Shown here: in pieces, positions 57,697-64,000 of the stretch | Layout of the letters: every line of letters starts with the position of its first letter | Numbering within the stretch: position 1 is the first letter of the stretch | Assembly (NCBI GenBank): GCA_048217285.1 | Contig: DBFWVW010000091.1 | Location: 1-64,000, forward strand | Origin: CAG-103 sp048217285 | Lineage (GTDB): Bacteria > Bacillota > Clostridia > Oscillospirales > Oscillospiraceae | Length of the DNA: 64,000 bases | Direction: 5' to 3' | Made by a program: the position numbers and the translations under genes | Notes under the pieces: generated by a model | What the model was told of the DNA's origin: nothing | Seen by the model: only the letters and a program-made list of their open reading frames with translations | The model's database searches: none

Positions 57697-59915
57697 GCTT
57701 CACCGCACTCCCCACAGAGTCGGGCGCGCAGGCCGCTGTAACGCCGGGTCTGCGCCTGATTATCGATCATATGATAAGCCACGCCCTCGTCGCCAACGAC
57801 GATGAGCAGGGACTTGGCACGCGTGATGGCCGTATACAGCACACTGCGTGTAAGCAGCATAGGCCCTGCCTTGCCGATGCAGAGCACGACGGCGCGGTAC
57901 TCGCAGCCCTGTGATTTGTGTACCGTCATGACCCAGGCGTGCTCCAGTTCATTGAGCATCTCAAAGCCGTAGGTTGCCGTCTTTCCGTCATAACAGACCG
58001 CAAGTGTCTCCGTCTGCGGGTCAATGGTCGTGATCTGACCGACGTCACCGTTATAGACGCCGGTCCCGGCCGTCGTACCGTCCGGATTTTTGAGGACAAT
58101 GTCATAATCGTTGCGGATCTGCATCACGCGATCGCCCTCGCGAAAGACGATCTCACCGAAGCGCCGTTCCTTCTTCCCGTCGGTCGGCGGGTTGAGCGCT
58201 GCCTGCAGGCGCACATTCAGCGCCGCCATGCCGGTATCATACTTGCGCGTCGGCGTAAGCACCTGAATGTCTGACGGCGGAATCTTCATATTGTTCGGCA
58301 GACGCGTTTTGCACAGCTCCACAACCGTATCGGCCGCTTTCTGCGGATCCGTGCGGCGGAGGAAGAAAAAATCTCCGCTGTTTTGTGTCAGCGGCGGATG
58401 CTCGCCGCGGTTGATGGCGTGCGCATAGGCGACGATACTGCTGCCGGCTGCCTGGCGGAAGATCTCCGTCAGGCGAACCGTCGGGATCACACAGCTGCGG
58501 ATGATATCGGAAAACACATTGCCCGGGCCAACAGATGGCAGCTGGTCGGCATCACCCACAAGGATGAGCCGGCATTCCGGACGCATGGCGCGCAGCAGCG
58601 CGCACATGAGCGAGATGTCCACCATGGAGCATTCATCGAGGATGACAGCGTCGCAGTCAAGCGGGTCGTCCTCATCGCGCCGAAAGGTGATGTCCTGATG
58701 ATCATCGCTCATACCGGCCTCAAGCAGGCGGTGGATCGTCTGCGCGCTCTGACCGGTCAGCTCGCTCATTCGCTTGGCGGCGCGTCCGGTCGGGGCTGCG
58801 AGCTGGGTGTCGAGCTTGAGCACGTCAAACAGCGCGAGGATCGCGCGAATGGACGTCGTCTTGCCGGTGCCGGGGCCGCCGGTGATTGCAATGACCTGGT
58901 GCTGGCAGGCGAGCCGGAGCGTCTGCTTTTGCTGCTCGGCAAAGGTCAGGCCGAGCTGCGATTCGATCTGCGCCGCGATCTTGTCCGTATCCGGCATACG
59001 GCGGTACTCCGTCTGTGCCATGGCGAGCAGGCGCTCGGCCGTATAGGCCTCCGCTTCGTGCAGACGCGCGAGATAGCACCCATCACACCCGGCAACGCGC
59101 TCGCGCACCAGTTCACCGCTTTCAACGAGCGTATCCACACTCTCGGCAACCAGCTCGTCCGGCACGCCGCTGAGCTGCGACGTCGCCGCTAGCAGGTTGC
59201 GGTACGAAATAAAACAGTGGCCGCGCACAGCGTTATAGGCAAGTTCATACAGGGTGGCCGCGGCGACACGCTCCGCGCTCTGGTCATTAAAGCCGTGGCC
59301 GAGCGCCAGTGTGTCCGCCTCCTGAAAGGTGGCGCCGATCGCGTCCGAAACGAGTATGTAAGGGTTGTCCTGCACAAGCTGCAGGGCCTCGTCACCGTAA
59401 TACTGATACATCCGCAGGGCGATGACCGGGCGGATATTGGCTGAGGCCAGAAACTCAATCAGGCGGCGCATACCAGCCTGACGGCGAAAATTGGCCGACA
59501 TGGCCTTCGCCTTGGAAAGGCTGATGCCCTTGATGGCAGTGAGCTTTTCCGGCTCGTACTCCAGCACATTCAATGTATCCGCGCCAAAGCGCGACACAAG
59601 CAGCGATGCCGTCGCCGGGCCGATGCCGCGCACGGCGCGCCCGGCGAGATAGGCATAGATCGCGTCCGCCGTCTCCGGCATGGTGCGTTCGGCAAACTCG
59701 GCCTTGAACTGCTGGCCGTGCGCCGGGTGCGTCATCCAGCTGCCGGTGACGATCATGGACTCGCCCGGCACGGCGTACGGAATACAGCCGACGACCATCG
59801 TCTGGCTGCCATCGTCCACATCCAGTTTGAGGACGGTGTAGCCATTTTCCTCATTCTGATAGATGACCGCTGCAACGGTGCCGCATAATTCTATCGGATT
59901 GGTGTTTGCATCCAT
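57693..59915 (-). CDS. recD2: RecD2-type ATP-dependent DNA helicase
   Basis: A 740-residue SF1B helicase of the RecD2 (YrrC) type: an N-terminal region with OB-like and helix-hairpin-helix parts (about 1-300; GIGPATASLLVSRFG), Walker A ITGGPGTGKTTS (about 348-359), motif II DECSMVD, motif III GDADQLPSVGPGN, motif VI VMTVHKSQG and a C-terminal UvrD-like end. It unwinds DNA 5' to 3' without RecBC. The start at 59915 has GAGGAG upstream. It begins within the 3' end of the small upstream gene (25-base overlap). Confidence 0.94.
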   Translation of the reverse strand: MDANTNPIELCGTVAAVIYQNEENGYTVLKLDVDDGSQTMVVGCIPYAVPGESMIVTGSWMTHPAHGQQFKAEFAERTMPETADAIYAYLAGRAVRGIGPATASLLVSRFGADTLNVLEYEPEKLTAIKGISLSKAKAMSANFRRQAGMRRLIEFLASANIRPVIALRMYQYYGDEALQLVQDNPYILVSDAIGATFQEADTLALGHGFNDQSAERVAAATLYELAYNAVRGHCFISYRNLLAATSQLSGVPDELVAESVDTLVESGELVRERVAGCDGCYLARLHEAEAYTAERLLAMAQTEYRRMPDTDKIAAQIESQLGLTFAEQQKQTLRLACQHQVIAITGGPGTGKTTSIRAILALFDVLKLDTQLAAPTGRAAKRMSELTGQSAQTIHRLLEAGMSDDHQDITFRRDEDDPLDCDAVILDECSMVDISLMCALLRAMRPECRLILVGDADQLPSVGPGNVFSDIIRSCVIPTVRLTEIFRQAAGSSIVAYAHAINRGEHPPLTQNSGDFFFLRRTDPQKAADTVVELCKTRLPNNMKIPPSDIQVLTPTRKYDTGMAALNVRLQAALNPPTDGKKERRFGEIVFREGDRVMQIRNDYDIVLKNPDGTTAGTGVYNGDVGQITTIDPQTETLAVCYDGKTATYGFEMLNELEHAWVMTVHKSQGCEYRAVVLCIGKAGPMLLTRSVLYTAITRAKSLLIVVGDEGVAYHMIDNQAQTRRYSGLRARLCGECGEA

Positions 59916-60232
59916 TGGCAAAACTCCTCTGCTTTGCACAGCTTCAGATCTCCGCGTCGACACGTAAGGTGCTCAGCCAGTGCAGCCGCTTCCTCCGTCA
60001 GGCCGCAGTCCACGAGCAGAATGTCCGCCGCGACAGTGCCGCTGTCGCGCAGCCATAGGGTACCGCGAAGGAGATTTTCCAGCTCCGGCGCGTCCCCGCG
60101 CGCCCGTACGACAAGCGTGATGCGCGTATCCCTGCCGGAACGCACCGGCGTGAGCAGTGCGCCGCTGAGCATCCACAGCAGCCAGGCAAAGCCCAGAATC
60201 AGCAGGACACATAAGGTGATCTGAAAGACCAT
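59891..60232 (-). CDS. Small single-pass membrane protein of unknown function
   Basis: A 113-residue protein with one N-terminal membrane helix (about 4-26) and a soluble part with the beta-alpha-beta-like pattern ITLVVRARGDAPELENLL and ADILLVDCGLTEEAAALAE, which faintly recalls the start of a glycosyltransferase or Rossmann fold but is too short for an enzyme. AAAGGAGAGGAGG precedes the ATG. Its end overlaps the recD2 start, and uvrA lies 47 bases upstream, so it is in a DNA-repair gene string. I do not recognise a family. Confidence 0.75.
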   Translation of the reverse strand: MVFQITLCVLLILGFAWLLWMLSGALLTPVRSGRDTRITLVVRARGDAPELENLLRGTLWLRDSGTVAADILLVDCGLTEEAAALAEHLTCRRGDLKLCKAEEFCQWMQTPIR

Positions 60233-60279
60233 ATTTACGCCTCCTCTCCTTTCAGCCTATGAGAAAGGAGGCTTGGCCG

Positions 60280-63108
60280 TTAACTTTCGAGTTCGTTTTT
60301 CAAAAATTGGCCGGTGTAGCTCTCGGCACAGCGCGCACAATCCTCCGGTGTGCCGGTAAAGACGATATTTCCTCCTGCATCGCCGCCTTCCAGGCCGAGG
60401 TCGATGATATGGTCGGCCACTTTGATGACGTGCAGGTTGTGCTCAATGATCAGGACCGTATTGCCGGCGTCGGTCAGGCGATTGAGAATATCAATCAGGC
60501 GCGCGACGTCTGCCACATGCAGGCCGGTCGTCGGTTCGTCGAGGACGTAAATCGTCCGGCCGGTGCTGCGCTTGGAGAGCTCGGTCGCAAGCTTGATGCG
60601 CTGCGCCTCGCCGCCGGAGAGCGTCGTGGACGGTTGGCCGAGCTTGACATAGCCGAGGCCGACATCCATGAGCGTTTGCAGCCGGTCGCGGATCTTCGGC
60701 TGGTTCTGGAAAAACGCGAGTGCCTCCTCAACCGTCATATCCAGCACTTGCGCAATGTTCTTGCCCTTGTAGTGCACCTCGAGCGTTTCGCGGTTGTAGC
60801 GCTTGCCCTTGCAGACCTCGCATGGCACGTAGACATCCGGCAGGAAGTTCATCTCGATCTTCAGCAGACCGTCACCGGAGCAGGCCTCACAGCGGCCGCC
60901 GCGGATGTTGAACGAAAAACGTCCTGCGCCGTAACCGCGCAGCTTCGCATCCTGCGTGGAGGCGAAAAGGCTGCGGATGTCGTCAAACAGGCCGGTATAC
61001 GTCGCCGGATTGGAGCGTGGCGTGCGGCCGATGGGACTCTGATCAATATTGATGATCTTGTCCAGATACTCCACGCCGTCAATCCCGTCGCATTTCCCGG
61101 GACGGATCTTCGCGTGGTTGAGCTTTCCGACGAGCGTCTTATACAGCACCTCGTTGACGAGCGAGGACTTACCGCTGCCGGACACGCCGGTCACGCACGT
61201 CATGACTCCCAGCGGGATCTCCACATCCACGTGCTTGAGGTTGTGCTCGGCCGCGCCGCGGATCATAAGCGCGTGACCGTTGCCGGTGCGGCGCCGTGCG
61301 GGCACGGGGATCTTCTTTTTCCCGGACAGATACTGCCCGGTGATGGAACGCTCGCAGCGCGCGACCTCCTCCGGTGTGCCGGCGCAGACCACTTCTCCAC
61401 CGTGCACGCCCGCACCTGGGCCGATGTCGATGAGATAGTCCGCCGCGCGCATGGTGTCCTCATCGTGCTCGACGACGATGAGCGTGTTGCCAAGGTCGCG
61501 CAGCTCGCGCAGCGTGGCCAGCAGTTTTTCATTGTCGCGCTGGTGCAGACCGATGGACGGCTCATCGAGAATATAGAGCACGCCCATGAGCGACGAACCG
61601 ATCTGCGTCGCAAGCCGGATGCGCTGGCTCTCACCACCGGAGAGCGTGGACGCCGCGCGTGCAAGTGTCAGGTACTGCAGGCCGACACTCTGCAGGAAAT
61701 GCAGCCGGGAGCGCACCTCTCGCAGAATGCTGTCGGCGATTTTGGCATCTTTCTCGCTCAGCTCGAGATGATCCAGGAATGCCAGCTCCTCCGTGATCGG
61801 CAGCGCGGTGAATTCTGAGATGTTCAGCCCGCCGACCGTGATGGCTAGCACCTCCGGGCGCAACCGCGCACCACGGCAATCCGGGCAGGCTGTCTCCGCC
61901 ATGCAAGACTCGATCGACGCGCGCATGGCCTCACTCTGCGTCTCCTGATAGCGGCGCTCGAGGTTGCAGACGATGCCCTCAAACGGGCGGCGCAGCACGC
62001 CGGCGCCGCGGTTCGTATCATAGTGCAGCGTGAGCTCCTCGTCGCCCGTTCCGTAAAGCAGGATCTCACGCACGGCTTCCGGCAGATCGCCGATCGGTGT
62101 AGTAAGGTCGAAGTGATATTTTTCCGCAAGTGCCTCATAGTACATCCGGCTGATGCTCTCGCCCTTGACGCTGTTCCAGCCGCTGGCCATAACGCCGCCC
62201 TCAACGAGAGACTTTGACGGATCCGGAATAATGAGCGCCGGATCGATGCGCAGCCGTGCGCCAAGGCCGCCGCAGGTCGGACAGGCGCCGTAGGGGCTGT
62301 TGAATGAGAACATCCGCGGCGTGAGCTCCTCGATCGAGATACCACAGTCGTCGCAGGCGTAGTTCTGCGAGAAAAGGATCTCGCGCTTTTCCTCCGGGAT
62401 ATCCGCTAGTACAAGGCCGCCGGAGAGCGCGGACGCGATCTCCACAGCGTCCGTCAGGCGGCGGTTCTGATCCGGCCGGATGACAACGCGGTCAACCACA
62501 ATCTCGATATTATGCTTGCGGTTTTTATCGAGCGGAATGACCTCCGTCAGGTCATAGATGCTGCCGTCGACCCGCACGCGGACATAACCGCCGCGGCGCG
62601 CATCGTCAAACACCTTCTGATGCTCGCCCTTTCTGGCGCGGACGACCGGGGCCAGAATCTGCACACGCGTCGCCTGCGGCAGCGCCGCGATCTGATCGAC
62701 GATCTGGTCGACCGTCTGACGGCGAATCTCCTTGCCGCACTTCGGGCAGTGCGGCACGCCGACGCGCGCCCAGAGCAGACGCAGATAGTCGTAGATCTCC
62801 GTGACCGTGCCAACGGTCGAGCGTGGATTTTTGCTTGTGGTCTTTTGATCGATGGAAATGGCCGGACTCATACCTTCGATAGAATCGACGTCCGGCTTGT
62901 CCATCTGACCGAGAAACTGACGCGCATAGGACGACAGGCTCTCCATATAGCGCCGCTGGCCCTCGGCAAAAATGGTGTCAAACGCGAGGCTTGACTTGCC
63001 GGAGCCGGAAAGGCCGGTCATGACGACCAGCGCATCGCGCGGAATTTCCACATCAATGTTTTTGAGATTGTTCTCCCGCGCGCCTTTGATAACGATATGA
63101 TCCCGCAT
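60280..63108 (-). CDS. uvrA: Excinuclease ABC subunit A
   Basis: A 942-residue UvrA, the damage sensor of nucleotide excision repair. Two ABC modules are complete: Walker A GLSGSGKSS (about 32-40) and GVSGSGKSS (about 640-648), with signatures LSGGESQRIRLA and LSGGEAQRIKLA. Zinc-binding cysteine sets are present (CDDCGIS...CPTCGG, and CEACSGDG...CEVCKG). uvrB and uvrC are not in the window. The gene lies 18 bases downstream of the ybaK-type gene. Confidence 0.97.
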   Translation of the reverse strand: MRDHIVIKGARENNLKNIDVEIPRDALVVMTGLSGSGKSSLAFDTIFAEGQRRYMESLSSYARQFLGQMDKPDVDSIEGMSPAISIDQKTTSKNPRSTVGTVTEIYDYLRLLWARVGVPHCPKCGKEIRRQTVDQIVDQIAALPQATRVQILAPVVRARKGEHQKVFDDARRGGYVRVRVDGSIYDLTEVIPLDKNRKHNIEIVVDRVVIRPDQNRRLTDAVEIASALSGGLVLADIPEEKREILFSQNYACDDCGISIEELTPRMFSFNSPYGACPTCGGLGARLRIDPALIIPDPSKSLVEGGVMASGWNSVKGESISRMYYEALAEKYHFDLTTPIGDLPEAVREILLYGTGDEELTLHYDTNRGAGVLRRPFEGIVCNLERRYQETQSEAMRASIESCMAETACPDCRGARLRPEVLAITVGGLNISEFTALPITEELAFLDHLELSEKDAKIADSILREVRSRLHFLQSVGLQYLTLARAASTLSGGESQRIRLATQIGSSLMGVLYILDEPSIGLHQRDNEKLLATLRELRDLGNTLIVVEHDEDTMRAADYLIDIGPGAGVHGGEVVCAGTPEEVARCERSITGQYLSGKKKIPVPARRRTGNGHALMIRGAAEHNLKHVDVEIPLGVMTCVTGVSGSGKSSLVNEVLYKTLVGKLNHAKIRPGKCDGIDGVEYLDKIINIDQSPIGRTPRSNPATYTGLFDDIRSLFASTQDAKLRGYGAGRFSFNIRGGRCEACSGDGLLKIEMNFLPDVYVPCEVCKGKRYNRETLEVHYKGKNIAQVLDMTVEEALAFFQNQPKIRDRLQTLMDVGLGYVKLGQPSTTLSGGEAQRIKLATELSKRSTGRTIYVLDEPTTGLHVADVARLIDILNRLTDAGNTVLIIEHNLHVIKVADHIIDLGLEGGDAGGNIVFTGTPEDCARCAESYTGQFLKNELES

Positions 63109-63126
63109 GGGTGCCTCCGTAATTGC

Positions 63127-63618
63127 TTAGGATTCCATGGTCAGATCCGCCGTGGTCGCACGCACGAGCGCGATGAGCGCCTCCGGCGCGGTCTCGATCT
63201 GATAACCGATCTTGCCGGCGCTGACAAGGATGGTCTCCTGTCCGAGTGCCTGTGCGGCAAAGACCGTGCGAAACTGCTTCTTCATGCCGACCGGCGAGCA
63301 GCCGCCGCGCACATAGCCCGTCAGGGGCGTAAGCTCGAAGACATGGAGCATGGCAACGGACTTCTCCCCCACGGCTTTTGCCGCTTTCTTGAGGTCGAGC
63401 TCGCACGCGACCGGGATAACGAATACATACGGCGTTTTGCTCGCACCGCGGGCGACCAGTGTCTTAAACACCTTCGCCGGGTCCGTGCCCGTCATCTGCG
63501 CGACGGTCACGCCATCCACCGCATCATCGCCGTGCGGATACGTGTGCGGCGTGTAGGGCACCTTCTTCTGCTCAAGCAGGCGCATGACATTCGTTTTTTC
63601 GATCGATGATTTTGCCAT
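63127..63618 (-). CDS. ybaK: Cys-tRNA(Pro)/Cys-tRNA(Cys) deacylase YbaK
   Basis: A 163-residue YbaK protein that hydrolyses Cys-tRNA(Pro) made by mistake. The catalytic lysine lies in AKVFKTLVARG (about 48-58), and GGCSPVGMKKQF (about 106-117) and TILVSAGKIGYQIE follow. It resembles E. coli YbaK more closely than the protein at 28022-28504. The ATG at 63618 has GGAGGGATG upstream. It begins the minus-strand string ybaK-uvrA. Confidence 0.92.
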   Translation of the reverse strand: MAKSSIEKTNVMRLLEQKKVPYTPHTYPHGDDAVDGVTVAQMTGTDPAKVFKTLVARGASKTPYVFVIPVACELDLKKAAKAVGEKSVAMLHVFELTPLTGYVRGGCSPVGMKKQFRTVFAAQALGQETILVSAGKIGYQIETAPEALIALVRATTADLTMES

Positions 63619-63697
63619 GAGACATCCCTCCGCTGATAATAACACTTTATTATATCCGATTTTTCGCATCGTTTCAAGGGATTTGACCGTAAAAGCA

Positions 63698-63725
63698 TTG
63701 CATGCGAGCGTAGGTATGCTATAAT
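63698..63725 (+). promoter_or_regulatory. Promoter candidate for gluQ-like gene
   Basis: TTGCAT (63698-63703), spacer 16, perfect TATAAT (63720-63725), 30 bases upstream of the ATG. Confidence 0.55.
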
Positions 63726-63755
63726 GCACTCAGAAAATGACCGGAGGGATGACCA

Positions 63756-64000
63756 ATGCCGGATAACACGATCCGCGGCCGCTTTGCACCCAGCCCGAGC
63801 GGACGGCTGCATCTGGGCAATATGCTGACGTTTCTGCTGGCATGGCTGGATGTGCGCGCGCTCGGTGGGACGATGGTATTCCGCCTTGAGGATCTTGACC
63901 CGGAGCGGAGCTGGGAGCGCTATGCCGAGCGCATGGCCGACGACCTGCTCTGGATCGGGCTTGACTGGGACGAAGGCTGGCGTCCCGGCTCTCAGGACTG
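63756..64000 (+). CDS. gluQ: Glutamyl-Q tRNA(Asp) synthetase-like protein, partial
   Basis: The first 81 codons of a class I glutamyl-tRNA synthetase-like enzyme, cut by the window end. GRFAPSPSGRLHLGN (about 8-22) holds the HIGH-type motif, and FRLEDLDPERS (about 42-52) with Leu where GluRS proper has Thr (EDTD) points to GluQ, which attaches glutamate to queuosine of tRNA-Asp. The KMSKS region is outside, so a regular GltX cannot be excluded. GGAGGG is seven bases upstream. Confidence 0.75.
   Translation, partial: MPDNTIRGRFAPSPSGRLHLGNMLTFLLAWLDVRALGGTMVFRLEDLDPERSWERYAERMADDLLWIGLDWDEGWRPGSQD

Noticed and set aside
60259..61818. 519-codon plus-strand frame within uvrA
   Set aside because: Antisense shadow; uvrA on the minus strand has all Walker, signature and zinc motifs.
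28022..63618. The two YbaK-type genes as a duplicated pair
   Set aside because: The proteins differ in their motifs (GGVCPFGC against GGCSPVG) and in start regions; they belong to different subgroups.

Overview
The window looks like chromosomal DNA of a GC-rich, endospore-forming member of the Clostridia, most likely an Oscillospirales/Ruminococcaceae-type gut bacterium. The evidence is a complete spoIIIAA-AH operon, spoIVA, a spoIIM-like gene beside xerD, a Firmicutes-type gene order (asp23/yqhY-nusB-xseAB-ispA-dxs-tlyA-nadK-argR-recN), ribonuclease J, PPi-dependent phosphofructokinase, strong GGAGG ribosome binding sites with frequent GTG/TTG starts, and an SLH-anchored BspA-type leucine-rich-repeat surface protein. 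The species assignment is inference. I saw no rRNA, tRNA, CRISPR array, insertion sequence or prophage. About 66 protein genes, one of them partial at the right edge and one a pseudogene, fill almost all of the sequence.

Layout. 1-4.6 kb: small membrane protein, spoIIM-like gene, xerD, ruvCAB. 4.6-9 kb: SigH-type sigma factor, two small zinc/redox proteins, trmK plus a Nif3-like gene, spoIVA. 9-13.9 kb: aminotransferase, CwlD-type amidase with radA, a second Xer-type recombinase. 13.9-18 kb: a degenerate P-type ATPase-like gene downstream of class II fructose-bisphosphate aldolase, divergent from PPi-phosphofructokinase. 18-24.4 kb: an ABC-F ATPase, rlmD, secG, a YwlG-like protein, a DUF3048 lipoprotein and a deleted MalY/PatB-type aminotransferase pseudogene. 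24.4-32.7 kb: ArsC-like protein, RNase J, recR, rpe, YbaK-like deacylase, a metal P-type ATPase with a DUF6110 partner, tyrS, a C_GCAxxG protein. 32.7-41.8 kb: the recN-to-asp23 housekeeping operon on the minus strand. 41.9-45.5 kb: LRR/SLH surface protein and a small HTH regulator. 45.6-50.2 kb: spoIIIA operon. 50.3-55.9 kb: DUF1015, glpK, monoglyceride-lipase-like hydrolase, an AT-rich orphan gene, a frameshifted radical SAM gene. 55.9-64 kb: MreB-like protein, comF, recD2, a small membrane protein, uvrA, ybaK and the start of a GluQ-type synthetase.

Themes. DNA repair and recombination is unusually well represented (ruvABC, two Xer recombinases, radA, recR, recN, xseAB, recD2, uvrA). Sporulation forms the second theme (spoIIM-like, SigH-like factor, spoIVA, cwlD, spoIIIA). 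Glycolysis and isoprenoid supply are represented by fba/pfp/rpe and dxs/ispA.

The points I find most worth a second look are the P-type ATPase-like protein that has lost its catalytic motifs, the ABC-F protein with one intact and one fully degenerate composite ATP site, the A7 frameshift at the end of the radical SAM gene beside an AT-rich orphan, the repeat-built LRR gene sitting where accB/accC stand in Bacillus, and several unexplained operator-like repeats. I did not find a clear-cut undescribed multi-gene system.
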